Origin: Bacteroidales bacterium
GTDB lineage: Bacteria; Bacteroidota; Bacteroidia; Bacteroidales; VadinHA17
DNA length: 64,000 bases
Assembly (NCBI GenBank): GCA_025454795.1
Contig: JALONT010000015.1
Location: forward strand, 1 to 64,000
Direction: 5' to 3'
Shown here: positions 55,105-64,000 of the stretch, piece after piece
Numbering within the stretch: position 1 is the stretch's first letter
How the letters are laid out: the number at the start of each line of letters is the position of its first letter
Notes under the pieces: generated by a model
What the model was told of the DNA's origin: nothing
What the model saw: only the letters and a program-made list of their open reading frames with translations
The model's database searches: none
Made by a program: the position numbers and the translations under genes

Positions 55105-56637
55105 ATGTTACTTCATCAGCAGTTTGTCCGTATGGCAAAGAAGCATGCCGGGAAATTGGCAGTTATTGATAAAACAACGGGGAAGAATGTAACTTATTCA
55201 AGGGCTTTGATAGGGTCACTGATCCTGAGCTCTAAATTTACAAAGTACGAAAAGGGATTTATTGGCATTATGATTCCTACCTCCGCAGGTTGTGCACTGG
55301 CAACAGTCGGAGCGCTGATGAGTGGCAGGATACCTGTGATGATAAACTATTCAACAGGTGCAGAGGCTAATGCAAAGTATGCCCAGAAAAAGTGCAAATT
55401 CAGAACAATAATTACCTCGAAAGCATTGCTTGAAAAAATCAATTGTCCGGTCATCGACGGAATGGTAATGATTGAGGATATTATGACAGGTGTTACAACT
55501 GGTGATAAGCTTAAAGCAGCTCTGAAGACAAAACTTCCTGTGGGTATGATCCTTAATACCATTCATAAAGGAAATGAAGATGACACCGTTGCAATCTTGT
55601 TTACAAGCGGAAGTGAGAAAGATCCCAAAGCAGTACAGCTTAGCCACCGCAATATTTCCTCTAATATTGAGAATTTTGGGAATTATGTTGATATAAGTGA
55701 GAATGATATATTGCTGGCAAACCTTGTATTCTTTCATATTTTCGGTTTGACAGTAAATCTCTGGGTATCTTTCTATTATGGCATGACCATGGTCTCCTCT
55801 GCCAATCCTCTGGATTTTCAGACTATCAGCACAATAGCACGTGATGAAAAGCCAACAATTATGGTCGGGACGCCCAGCTTTTTCTGGGGTTATCTTTCCA
55901 AGTCCGAACCCGGCGATTTTAAATCGCTGAGGCTGATGGTTGCCGGAGCTGATAAATGTCCCGATGCCCTTAGGGATGGATACATGAAAAAGCATGGGGT
56001 CACTTTGCTTGAGGGTTACGGAGCGACAGAAACATCTCCGGTCATATCGGTAAATTCCATTGAATTTAACAGGCCCGGAAGCACAGGTAAAGTTATTCCC
56101 AATGTAGAGGTAAAGATTGAAAGTTTTGAAACCGGCGAGATTTGCAAGATCAGGGAAGTTGGTAAGATACTTGTCAGGGGAGACCTGGTAATGAAAGGAT
56201 ATTATGATGATCCGGAGCTTACGGCTGAAGTATTGATCGACGGCTGGTATAATACCGGCGACATGGGCTATTTTGATGAAGACGGATATCTCTGGCATGC
56301 AGGACGTTTTAAAAGGTTTGCAAAGATCGGAGGGGAGATGGTCTCCCTGGTAAAGGTCGAGAATGTACTTGAAAAGTTTATCCCGGAGGGAGTATCCTGC
56401 TGCGTTGTTGAGATACCGGATGATAAAAAGGGATCATATATTGTGGCAACAACTTCCAAAGAGGTGCATAAAACAGAAATTCTCAGGAAGATGATGACTG
56501 AACTGCCGATTATTGCATTACCGAGACAGTTTATTGTTATAAATGAGTTGCCTATGATGAGCACAGGTAAGATAGATTTCCGGAGCGTAACAAGAATGGT
56601 ACAGGATATTATGAACGCTTCCGTTTCCGGGAAGTAG
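55105..56637 (+). CDS. AMP-dependent acyl-CoA/acyl-ACP synthetase
   Basis: An ANL-superfamily ligase of 510 residues that activates a carboxylic acid as adenylate. A3 ATP loop is ILFTSGSEKDPKAVQLSHRNI; A5 is GYGATETSPVISV; A7/A8 YNTGDMGYFDEDGYLWHAGR; A10 catalytic Lys in PMMSTGKIDFRS. The layout and length resemble the synthetase half of the Aas acyl-ACP synthetase and long-chain acyl ligases. No membrane segment. Substrate is probably a fatty acid. A promoter is seen upstream; the divergent dehydrogenase gene follows tail to tail. Confidence 0.85.
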   Translation: MLLHQQFVRMAKKHAGKLAVIDKTTGKNVTYSRALIGSLILSSKFTKYEKGFIGIMIPTSAGCALATVGALMSGRIPVMINYSTGAEANAKYAQKKCKFRTIITSKALLEKINCPVIDGMVMIEDIMTGVTTGDKLKAALKTKLPVGMILNTIHKGNEDDTVAILFTSGSEKDPKAVQLSHRNISSNIENFGNYVDISENDILLANLVFFHIFGLTVNLWVSFYYGMTMVSSANPLDFQTISTIARDEKPTIMVGTPSFFWGYLSKSEPGDFKSLRLMVAGADKCPDALRDGYMKKHGVTLLEGYGATETSPVISVNSIEFNRPGSTGKVIPNVEVKIESFETGEICKIREVGKILVRGDLVMKGYYDDPELTAEVLIDGWYNTGDMGYFDEDGYLWHAGRFKRFAKIGGEMVSLVKVENVLEKFIPEGVSCCVVEIPDDKKGSYIVATTSKEVHKTEILRKMMTELPIIALPRQFIVINELPMMSTGKIDFRSVTRMVQDIMNASVSGK

Positions 56638-56653
56638 AAAATAGTTATAAAAT

Positions 56654-57607
56654 TCAGTTAAGGCAATCTTCAACGCTCTTACCAGTAAGAAGATTAAATA
56701 AGTTAAGTGCTGCTCTCCGTTGAAGTTCTAAGGAAGCTTTATCAGAGTACCACGCATAATGTCCGGTGCAGATAACCCGCGGAAAATTAACCAGTTTGCT
56801 TTGCTTGTCAGTTAAGGGCTCATTTTCATATACATCTAATCCTGCACTATGGATTTTACCGGAATTCAGGGCATTTAGCAACGCCTCTTCACTAATAACT
56901 TCTCCCCGTGATGTATTAATTATTATGGGCCTTTTATTCATTAGTAAGAATCTTTCATCACTGAGTAAATGCTTCGTCTCATTTGTAAGGTTACAATGAA
57001 GACTGATCACATCCGATTTCTCCAGTAATTCAGCCAGATCAACCCGTTGTGCAGATAGCTGATTAAAATGACTTTCAGGTTTATAAGGATCGCAGGCAAG
57101 AACCTGATGAAAGAAGTGAGATGCTTTTCTGCAGAATTCGCTGCCTATTCTTCCTATGCCAAGGATCCCAAGGATTTTATCATGCAGCTCAATAATATCA
57201 GGAGCCGGAGGTGTCCCAAAAGCTTGAAGCAGTTGAGATTTGGTATTCCACATTGCACGTGAACATGATAACATTAAAGCTATCGCATGGTCAGAAACTG
57301 ACTGATTTGCATATCCCTGTACATTTGCCACTCTAATGCCATATTTGCTGCATGCTTCAATATCAATATTATCATAACCTACACCATAGCGGACAACTGC
57401 TTTAAGATTTTTCATTTCCGAAAGGAAAGCTTCATCAATTTTCGTATGCCTCACCAGAATACCTACAGCGTTTTTTACAAAAATTCTTTTTTCTGAAGGG
57501 GCTTTTTTAAAATCCGGATGGATTTTTAAGGTAAAACCATTTTTTTCAAAAAGTTCCTTCTCAAAGTCATATGATTTATATCCGGAATCTAAAATAACAA
57601 CCTCCAT
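56654..57607 (-). CDS. D-isomer-specific 2-hydroxyacid dehydrogenase (CtBP-like)
   Basis: 317 residues. N-terminal catalytic half, then the NAD Rossmann motif ILGIGRIGSEFCRKASHF, catalytic Arg in INTSRGEVI, Glu in VYENEPLTDK, and the active-site His in CTGHYAWYSDK. The pattern matches C-terminal-binding-protein type dehydrogenases (glyoxylate or hydroxyacid substrates). ATG 57607 (MEVVILDSGYKS) is chosen over 57643. Confidence 0.85.
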   Translation of the reverse strand: MEVVILDSGYKSYDFEKELFEKNGFTLKIHPDFKKAPSEKRIFVKNAVGILVRHTKIDEAFLSEMKNLKAVVRYGVGYDNIDIEACSKYGIRVANVQGYANQSVSDHAIALMLSCSRAMWNTKSQLLQAFGTPPAPDIIELHDKILGILGIGRIGSEFCRKASHFFHQVLACDPYKPESHFNQLSAQRVDLAELLEKSDVISLHCNLTNETKHLLSDERFLLMNKRPIIINTSRGEVISEEALLNALNSGKIHSAGLDVYENEPLTDKQSKLVNFPRVICTGHYAWYSDKASLELQRRAALNLFNLLTGKSVEDCLN

Positions 57608-57797
57608 ATTATTTTGTTTTATTGTTTTGTTTATTCTTATCAAATTAGCTACTATCTCGATGGCGAATTTAATTATTGAAGATCAGGAAAGTTAATTAAA
57701 TGGAAAAAACCTTTTTAATTAATTTAGAAGTCTAACAGATTTTAAAATCAAGTTTTTGAAATATGTTGTATGAAATCAGAACATAAAAAACCGAACC

Positions 57798-58862
57798 ATG
57801 AAAAAGAAAACTATCACTCGCAGAACTTTTTTGGGAACAGGTCTTGCTGCAGCATCTGTAGTGACCGCAGGAAGGTCTTTGGCACCTGAAGAAACGTATA
57901 AGCTAATCCCGGTAAAGAAAAACGATGAACATCCGTTTAACCCTGTAACGTATGGCGCTATGCCAACACGCTCGTTAGGGAAAACGGGTTATAAAGTGGG
58001 AGTACTAAGCCTGGGTGGCCAGGCTACCCTTGAAGTAAAGGGAAGGGAAGAAGAATCGGAAAAAATAATCAACCGGGCCATCGATTTGGGTATAAATTAT
58101 ATTGACACCGCTGCTTCATACGGTCAGGGAGTGAGCCAATTAAACATTGGGCGGGTAATGAAAACGCGACGCAGTGAAGTTTGGCTTTCAACCAAAACCG
58201 GCGATCGAACCTATGACGGATCAATGCGCCTGCTTGAGGAAAGTCTGACCAAACTTCAGACAGACCACCTGGACACATGGCAATTACACAATGTGCAGCG
58301 GCAGGATCAGGTAGACCTGATTTTTGCAGCTGACGGCGCCATTAAAGCCATGGAAAAAGCCAAAGCTGAAGGAATGGTCAGGAACATAGGTATAACCGGA
58401 CACTTCGAGCCGCTGGTTTTGCTGGAAGCCATAAAACGTTTCCCGTTCGATTCGATTTTAATGGCGGTAAATGCTGCCGATATTCACTACCTCAGTTTTA
58501 AAAACTACCTCCTGCCCGAAGCACAGAAACAGGGGATAGCCATAATAGGGATGAAAATTGCTACCCGCGGACGCATGCTTTCGTGCTGGACACCGCCACC
58601 ATTGGAAGAGCAAACCGATGTACGCCTGAGAACACCAAAACCGGGGACCATTTCAATAAAAGAAGCACTGACGTATAACATGAGCCTGCCGGTAAGCACA
58701 TCCATTATTGGTGTTGACAGTGTCGCACAAATTGAGGAAAACGTAAAAATCGCTTCCGGATTTTCACCGCTGAGTCAGGCTCAGATGGAAGAAATAGAAC
58801 TTAAAACGCTGCCCATTGTACGGCAGGGACTATATTTCCGACGTTGGGACATTGGTGTTTAA
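57798..58862 (+). CDS. Exported aldo/keto reductase with TAT signal
   Basis: 354 residues. A twin-arginine signal (TITRRTFLGTGLAAASVVTAG) then an aldo/keto reductase barrel: LGKTGYKVGVLSLGG, NYIDTAASYGQG (catalytic Asp, Tyr), LSTKTGD (Lys), WQLHNV (His), and a late STSIIGVDSVAQIEENV. Export by TAT implies a bound cofactor, NADP(H), and a periplasmic role. It is the rarer Cys/His-free exported form. Monocistronic. Confidence 0.88.
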   Translation: MKKKTITRRTFLGTGLAAASVVTAGRSLAPEETYKLIPVKKNDEHPFNPVTYGAMPTRSLGKTGYKVGVLSLGGQATLEVKGREEESEKIINRAIDLGINYIDTAASYGQGVSQLNIGRVMKTRRSEVWLSTKTGDRTYDGSMRLLEESLTKLQTDHLDTWQLHNVQRQDQVDLIFAADGAIKAMEKAKAEGMVRNIGITGHFEPLVLLEAIKRFPFDSILMAVNAADIHYLSFKNYLLPEAQKQGIAIIGMKIATRGRMLSCWTPPPLEEQTDVRLRTPKPGTISIKEALTYNMSLPVSTSIIGVDSVAQIEENVKIASGFSPLSQAQMEEIELKTLPIVRQGLYFRRWDIGV

Positions 58863-59054
58863 AGAACGATCAAATCTTTGATTATTTGGATTTTAAAGAG
58901 TGACTGATCTTGTAACATATATGTAATCAGGCAAATACAAAAGATAATTCGATTTTTTATTTCGTCATCAACTGGCATAACAAGCGGGATGATGTGATTA
59001 CAGCATTGTTCCGGTAATCTCATTATTAACCTGTGTCCTTACACTTTTTTTTAC

Positions 59055-59062
59055 TATCTTTG
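59055..59062 (+). promoter_or_regulatory. Candidate promoter element of the DEAD helicase gene
   Basis: TATCTTTG, a perfect TAnnTTTG box, about 38 bases before the start codon. Confidence 0.5.
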
Positions 59063-59100
59063 CCAATTCTTATGCAAAGATTAAAATCCACAAGACATAA

Positions 59101-60342
59101 ATGATATTCGATGATCTGGATCTGAATCCGGAATTACTGGAATCAATTGATTACATGGGCTTCAGTGAAGCTACGCCAATACAGGAAAAAGCTATTCCGG
59201 TCATCATGTCGGGCAGAGACTTGATTGCCTGTGCACAGACAGGTACCGGAAAAACAGCTGCTTTTCTGCTGCCCATAATGAACCATATATCAGAAAAACG
59301 ACCAAGCCATACTCACACTCTTATACTGGTTCCGACACGTGAGCTTGCCTTACAGATTGATCAGCAGATTCAGGGATTGGCTTACACATTGAACATTACA
59401 TCTTTAGCTGTTTACGGTGGTGGCGATGGTAACGGATGGGACCAGGAAAAAGCTGCCCTCTCGAAGGGGGCAGACATTATTGTTGCTACTCCAGGCAGGT
59501 TGATTTCACATCTTAATCAGGGCTATGTGAAATTCAACCAGATAGAAGTACTGGTTCTGGACGAAGCGGACAGGATGCTCGATATAGGATTTTATGACGA
59601 CATTATGCGGATAATTTCCTATGTGCCCAAAAAGCGACAGACTTTAATGTTCAGCGCTACCATGCCTCCGAAGATAAGGTCAATGTCGAAGCATATAATG
59701 AAAAATCCGGTGGAAATTGCTCTTGAAATGTCAAAGCCTCCTGAAGGTGTCATACAGGCTATCTACAAGTTAAGCGACAATCAGAAATTACCGCTGATAA
59801 ATAGTCTTATTGCCGACAATCCTGATTACCACAGCATATTGATATTCAGTTCGACTAAAAAAAAATTGAGTGAAATAGTGCGGGGACTGCGTTCAAAAAA
59901 TTATCTGGTTGAAGGCATTTCGTCCGACCTGGAACAGAAGGAGAGGGAAGAAATGCTGTTGAGGTTCAAATCCCGCAAAACCCGTGTACTGGTAGCAACC
60001 GATGTTTTAAGCCGTGGAATAGATATTAAGGATATTAATCTGGTAATAAATTTTGATGCCCCGTCAGATGCCGAGGATTATGTGCATCGTGTTGGTCGTA
60101 CGGCTCGCGCCGAAACAACAGGTGTCGCTGTTACGCTAGTCAACAAAGCAGATATGCCTAAAATGTATCGTATTGAAAAATTAATCGGGAACAAGATTTA
60201 TAATGCTCCGCTGCCTGCCTTTATAGCCGAGGGACATGATAAGAGACCTGCCCACCGTCCTTTCTTAACTAAATATGAAAAGGGTGGATTTAGACGGAAG
60301 TTTAACCAAAAAAGCAAAAGGCAGGGAGTACGGGATAATTAA
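59101..60342 (+). CDS. DEAD-box RNA helicase
   Basis: 413 residues with all motifs: Q GFSEATPIQEKA, I AQTGTGKTAA, Ia PTRELALQ, Ib TPGRL, II LDEADRM, III FSATMP, IV ILIFSSTKKK, V VLVATDVLSRGIDI, VI HRVGRTARA, and a short basic tail (RPFLTKYEKGGFRRKFNQKSKRQ). RhlE/DeaD-like without a long C-terminal domain. Role in ribosome assembly or mRNA decay. Confidence 0.93.
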   Translation: MIFDDLDLNPELLESIDYMGFSEATPIQEKAIPVIMSGRDLIACAQTGTGKTAAFLLPIMNHISEKRPSHTHTLILVPTRELALQIDQQIQGLAYTLNITSLAVYGGGDGNGWDQEKAALSKGADIIVATPGRLISHLNQGYVKFNQIEVLVLDEADRMLDIGFYDDIMRIISYVPKKRQTLMFSATMPPKIRSMSKHIMKNPVEIALEMSKPPEGVIQAIYKLSDNQKLPLINSLIADNPDYHSILIFSSTKKKLSEIVRGLRSKNYLVEGISSDLEQKEREEMLLRFKSRKTRVLVATDVLSRGIDIKDINLVINFDAPSDAEDYVHRVGRTARAETTGVAVTLVNKADMPKMYRIEKLIGNKIYNAPLPAFIAEGHDKRPAHRPFLTKYEKGGFRRKFNQKSKRQGVRDN

Positions 60343-60371
60343 AGAATCCGAAAGAATTAATGAAGGATTCT
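60343..60371 (+). terminator. Possible terminator after the DEAD helicase
   Basis: AGAATCC (60343-60349) pairs with GGATTCT (60365-60371) across a 15-base loop; the tail is only weakly T-rich. Confidence 0.35.
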
Positions 60372-60530
60372 GTAATTATCATAAGCTCTATCTGAAATTA
60401 AAATTTCCGGCAGGAGATTTTTGATTCTAAATACTGACCATTTTCATTTAAAAATAGTTTCGGGGCGATTCTAGATTTTAATGTATTTTTTCATTATAAG
60501 ATGAATTATTAAAAATAATGGGCATAAAGC

Positions 60531-60560
60531 TTTGATATATTAACATTATATCTATATTTG
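60531..60560 (+). promoter_or_regulatory. Candidate asnA promoter
   Basis: TTTG at 60531-60534, 18 bases, TATATTTG at 60553-60560, about 30 bases before the start codon: one of the best promoter matches in the window. Confidence 0.65.
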
Positions 60561-60589
60561 TCTTAATAAAATTAAGAAAAGAATTATTT

Positions 60590-61624
60590 ATGCTCCAAGA
60601 ATATCTTCAGACTAAAATTTCAACTTCCCTGGATCTATTAAAAACGGAAGAAGCGATTTTCTTTATAAAAGACACCTTCGGTAAACGGTTAAGCCGTACT
60701 TTGAACCTTGTAAATGTCTCAGCACCAATTGCTGTTCTGGACGGGACAGGAATTAATGATGATCTTAATGGTGTGGAAAAACCGATAAGTTTTTCGATAA
60801 AGGGTATAAAAGATCAGAATGCTGTTATAGTTCAATCCCTTGCAAAATGGAAACGTGTGCGCTTAAAAGAATTCAATTTTGAAGCCGGAAGAGGTTTATT
60901 GACTGATATGAGAGCAGTGCGGCCCGATGAGGTTTTAAGCCCTATACACTCAATATATGTTGACCAGTGGGACTGGGAAAAACACATTTTACCGGGGCAA
61001 AGAAATCTGAAGTTCCTGAAAAGGACGGTGGAATCTATTTATGAAGAGCTGAAAGCAACAGAAAGAGATTTATTTGAAAAGTATCCTGAATTTCCACCTG
61101 TACTGCCTGAAAAAATCTATTTCATTCATGCAGAAGAACTTTTAAAAGAATTTCCTGCCTTTACACCCAAACAACGTGAAGCAGAAATCGCACGTATATT
61201 TGGTGCAGTGTTTATAATAGGAATTGGTGCAAATCTGAGCAATGGGGAACCTCATGACGGGCGGGCTCCTGATTATGATGACTGGAGTACAATAAATGAA
61301 GATGGATATATTGGTCTGAATGGAGACATTATTTTGTGGAATCCGGTAATAGAAAGAGGCTTTGAGCTCTCTTCCATGGGTATACGTGTCAATGAAGAGT
61401 CAATGTTAAGACAACTGAAAATAAGAGGATGTTCTGACAGGAAGAAGCTGCTTTTTCACAGAATGCTGCTTAACAATGAACTGCCATTGAGTATCGGAGG
61501 TGGAATCGGGCAATCCAGAGTATGTATGTTTCTTCTTAAAAAAAGTCATATCGGAGAGGTGCAGTCAAGTATCTGGCCGGAATCAACTCGCGGACAATCA
61601 GAAAATGGATTGAACCTGTTATGA
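60590..61624 (+). CDS. asnA: Aspartate-ammonia ligase (ammonia-dependent asparagine synthetase)
   Basis: 344 residues, class II aaRS-like fold. Start LQTKISTSLDLLKTEEAIFFIKDTFGKRL, VSAPIAVLDGTGINDDLNGVEKPISF, KWKRVRL, YVDQWDWEKHI, LPLSIGGGIGQSRVCMFLL near the end: all AsnA signatures. It makes asparagine from aspartate, ammonia and ATP. Convergent with the DUF1846 gene, sharing a palindromic terminator. Confidence 0.96.
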   Translation: MLQEYLQTKISTSLDLLKTEEAIFFIKDTFGKRLSRTLNLVNVSAPIAVLDGTGINDDLNGVEKPISFSIKGIKDQNAVIVQSLAKWKRVRLKEFNFEAGRGLLTDMRAVRPDEVLSPIHSIYVDQWDWEKHILPGQRNLKFLKRTVESIYEELKATERDLFEKYPEFPPVLPEKIYFIHAEELLKEFPAFTPKQREAEIARIFGAVFIIGIGANLSNGEPHDGRAPDYDDWSTINEDGYIGLNGDIILWNPVIERGFELSSMGIRVNEESMLRQLKIRGCSDRKKLLFHRMLLNNELPLSIGGGIGQSRVCMFLLKKSHIGEVQSSIWPESTRGQSENGLNLL

Positions 61625-61631
61625 TTTTATC

Positions 61632-61649
61632 TTTTATCAGCTGATAAAA
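61632..61649. terminator. Bidirectional terminator candidate
   Basis: Perfect 18-base palindrome TTTTATCAGCTGATAAAA between the convergent asnA and DUF1846 genes, with T-rich flank after it on the plus strand (ggcttttact). It overlaps the DUF1846 stop. Confidence 0.5.
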
Positions 61650-63160
61650 AGGCTTTTACTGGAATATTCAGGATCGCAGGTCAGGTTTACACTTAATTTA
61701 CGCCATCCTGCTTCATCTCCCGGGGTAGGGATATGTGTCAGGTGTACTTCGCAGTTACGTAACAATTTCAGGTTTTCCAGTGCCATTTTAGCTGCCGGAT
61801 TAGATAAAGCGCTGATCCCAAGTACAATCAATGTCTCATCCACATCCAGGCTGACCATTTTGCCATTCAATATGTCTTTTTTCAGATGAGTTACCGAATC
61901 AATTATGTTTTCGGGTAATAGGTACATTTTATCTGGGAGTCCGGCCAGGTGTTTTGTAGCATTCAAAATCAGACTTGATGATGCATGTAATAATGGTGAG
62001 TTTTTGCCTGTAATAATTTCCCCGTCAGGCAGTTCAATAGCGGCTCCGCAATAGAATCCTGCATTACCTTTTCCGCATCTTTCAGCGTCTTTTGCAGCTT
62101 CTCTTGCAGGTAAAACCACCATGCGGTCTTCAGCTTTTGCCCCAATATTATTCATTATTACAGTAATCCGGTTGAGGGTCTCTTTTTCAACCAGTCCCAA
62201 AGCATATTCCACAGCACACCTGAAGTATCTCCTGATAATCTCCTGGTAAGATGCTTCTGTGATAATACTGTCATTCACAATGCCCGCACTTGCTCTGTTT
62301 ACTCCCATATCAGTCGGTGACTGGTACATAGACTCACCGCCTGTTATTTTTTCGATTATTCTTTTAACCAGATGAAAAGCTTCTATATCACGGTTATAAT
62401 TTACAGTCTTAACGTTATAGGCCTTTAAGTGATCTTCATCAATTAACACTCTGTCGTTCAAATCAACTGTGGCGGCTTCATAGGCAAGATTTACCATGTG
62501 ATCTACAGGCAGGTCCCAGATAGGAAATGTTTCAAATTTTGCATATCCTGCCTTAACTCCTTTCCTGTACTCATGGTAAAGATTGCACAGGCATGTGGCA
62601 AGCTTACCGCTGCCCGGCCCCGGCCCTGTCACAATTACAATAGGATTGGTAGTCCTTATGTACTCGTTTGTCCCATATCCATGATCACTTACAATAAGGT
62701 CAACATCAGTAGGATATCCTTTTGTGGGATAATGTAAATATACCTTGATCCCCCTTAACTCGAGCTTGTTCTTGAAGGCCTTTGCAGGCGATTGATTCTG
62801 AAAGCGTGTAATAACAACAGCTTTAATATCTATACCCCAGTCTCTGAAATCATCAATAGTCTTTAATGCATCAACATCGTATGTAATTCCAAAATCAGCC
62901 CTGACTTTTTTCCTTTCAATAGCTCCTGCATGAATACACAGGATTACATCAATCTTGTCTTTTAATATCTGCAAAAGCCTCATCTTAACGTTCGGATCAA
63001 ATCCCGGAAGTACTCTGGCTGCATGATAATCATATAAAATTTTACCCCCAAATTCCAGGTAAAGCTTATGGTTAAACCGGTTTACTCTTTCAAGAATAGA
63101 AGACGTCTGCTCTTTAAGGTATTTATCATTATCAAATCCGGTGTGATTTGTAACTCCCAT
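61637..63160 (-). CDS. DUF1846 family protein
   Basis: 507 residues. Conserved DUF1846 blocks: YLEFGGKILYDYHAARVLPGFDP, IVIVTGPGPGSGKLATCLCNLYHEY (P-loop-like), YQSPTDMGVNRASAGIVND, NPLL-like KNSPLLHASSSLILNA. Structures of the family are known, function is not; it resembles nucleotide-binding ligase-like proteins. Full length. The stop lies in the shared terminator with asnA. Confidence 0.9.
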   Translation of the reverse strand: MGVTNHTGFDNDKYLKEQTSSILERVNRFNHKLYLEFGGKILYDYHAARVLPGFDPNVKMRLLQILKDKIDVILCIHAGAIERKKVRADFGITYDVDALKTIDDFRDWGIDIKAVVITRFQNQSPAKAFKNKLELRGIKVYLHYPTKGYPTDVDLIVSDHGYGTNEYIRTTNPIVIVTGPGPGSGKLATCLCNLYHEYRKGVKAGYAKFETFPIWDLPVDHMVNLAYEAATVDLNDRVLIDEDHLKAYNVKTVNYNRDIEAFHLVKRIIEKITGGESMYQSPTDMGVNRASAGIVNDSIITEASYQEIIRRYFRCAVEYALGLVEKETLNRITVIMNNIGAKAEDRMVVLPAREAAKDAERCGKGNAGFYCGAAIELPDGEIITGKNSPLLHASSSLILNATKHLAGLPDKMYLLPENIIDSVTHLKKDILNGKMVSLDVDETLIVLGISALSNPAAKMALENLKLLRNCEVHLTHIPTPGDEAGWRKLSVNLTCDPEYSSKSLFIS

Positions 63161-63355
63161 TTTGCTCCTTTAGAATTTTTCTTTCAGAATTAATATCCTG
63201 ACTCCAATATTAGAAAAATTTTCGGTCCCTGATATTTCCGGCTGCATAATAAAAGAATAAAGTTGTCTGTTCCGCCTACCCGGAACCTCTTTAAGTCTGT
63301 CTCCACGCAAAGCGGGGCTCTGTCTTTTGAGTCGTGCCACAAAAGACTTACAGGC

Positions 63356-64000
63356 TTAATGAATTATGGGCAGGGGTTCCGATGGATTAAGTTCATAGCT
63401 GAATCCTTTTTCTGAAGCATTCATAATTAAGACTTTGAAGATAACAAGATTTGATAATATCGACACGGCTTTGTTTGGCGAAACCCGGGCAATTTTTCTG
63501 AACCTTGATAATGTAATTGATCCGTTTTTCCGCAGATAATCCAAGAGAGTATTTTCAGGCTTACCGAATTTTACCAGTACTCCGGATCCTTTTTCCTCTT
63601 TTCTCCAGACCTGAAGTAATACTTTATTAGCAACAAGGTTTTGATCATTATGTCTGAAGTATGATAACCATTTACCGTTTTCATCTTTAGCCTGATATGG
63701 TCTTTTATTTCCCTTAATCACCTGAACCTCCAATATTGTTTTTCCACCTGTCATATGTTGTTTTATGGAAAAAGTAATTTCAGGCCGGCAAAAAAGTTGT
63801 GCAGCTGTATCAACCATATAATATTCTTCATCAGATTCAATACCAGCTATACTGCCATTATCCCTCACTCCAATAAGTATTCTTCCTCCATTGCTGTTAG
63901 CAAAGGCAGTTAATGTCCTTGCAATCTTTTTGCTATCTGAAACACAGTACTTAAAGTCAAGCTTTTGATTTTCTCCCTCTGCAATTAACTTTTTCAGAAA
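63356..64000 (-). CDS. AlbA_2/Schlafen-type DNA-binding-domain protein (5' end off the window)
   Basis: The frame enters from the right edge (GENQKLDFKYCVSDSKKIARTLTAFANSNGGRILIGVRDNGSIAG), so a GTG-start reading of the short ORF is wrong. The first part is the AlbA_2 domain (Schlafen ssDNA/RNA-binding). The C-terminal ~70 residues look like a winged helix (LLDYLRKNGSITLSRFRKIARVSPNKAVSILSNLVIFKVL). Such proteins are common regulators. The 195 bases beyond its stop hold only a hairpin (GTCTTTTG at 63322-63329 with CAAAAGAC at 63340-63347). Confidence 0.8.
   Translation of the reverse strand, partial: FLKKLIAEGENQKLDFKYCVSDSKKIARTLTAFANSNGGRILIGVRDNGSIAGIESDEEYYMVDTAAQLFCRPEITFSIKQHMTGGKTILEVQVIKGNKRPYQAKDENGKWLSYFRHNDQNLVANKVLLQVWRKEEKGSGVLVKFGKPENTLLDYLRKNGSITLSRFRKIARVSPNKAVSILSNLVIFKVLIMNASEKGFSYELNPSEPLPIIH

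Overview
The window looks like part of a chromosome from an anaerobic member of the Bacteroidota, probably close to the Bacteroidales/Marinilabiliales. The evidence is three TonB-dependent receptors (two with the carboxypeptidase-regulatory-like N-terminal domain), a HmuY/HmuR-type heme pair, lipoproteins with short lipoboxes, and promoters that fit the Bacteroidota pattern (TTTG, then TAnnTTTG) better than sigma-70. An anaerobic, sulfide-rich life is suggested by a Thi4 with His at the catalytic sulfur position and by iron-sulfur proteins.

Layout. 1-1.4 kb: a group II intron (minus strand, running off the left edge) inserted beside integron-attC-like sequence, followed by solo ends resembling IS21-family elements. 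2.2-6 kb: an HTH/4Fe-4S protein, then a MazG-like nucleotide pyrophosphohydrolase four bases upstream of a PD-(D/E)XK plus DUF2075 helicase gene whose Walker A motif is interrupted by one TGA codon. 6-8.6 kb: two copies of a hairpin repeat, a methyltransferase and a broken porin. 8.7-16.1 kb: minus-strand surface functions (lipoprotein, four-helix membrane protein, hmuY plus heme receptor, AraC regulator, BtuB-like receptor). 16.3-24.2 kb: a diverged sigma factor, a TPP-riboswitch-controlled thi4-thiE-thiC-thiD operon, MreB, a small membrane protein and a nitronate monooxygenase-like enzyme. 24.4-31.1 kb: a complete trpEGDCFBA operon behind a ribosome-type attenuator with a Trp-Trp-Trp leader peptide; divergent to it is pabB-pabC.

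33-43 kb: an LCM-type methyltransferase, RsgA, a C-terminally truncated TonB receptor, a REP-associated (IS200-like) transposase between matching palindromes, a lipoprotein and a large KaiC-like/PEP-synthase-like fusion. 43-49.3 kb: amtB-glnK with a candidate operator cluster, an isochorismatase-like hydrolase, a thioesterase, an O-methyltransferase and a lipoprotein, all between two inverted copies of a ~468-bp MITE-like element. 46.8-54.2 kb is a decay zone: purple acid phosphatase remnant, truncated amidase joined to an internally deleted acyltransferase, a frameshifted SLC13-type transporter and a shattered large gene. 54.3-64 kb is ordinary coding sequence (SiaC-like, acyl-ACP/CoA ligase, dehydrogenase, aldo/keto reductase, DEAD helicase, AsnA, DUF1846, and an AlbA_2 protein running off the right edge).

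No tRNA, rRNA or CRISPR array was recognised. All family names come from reading motifs by eye; no database search was possible.
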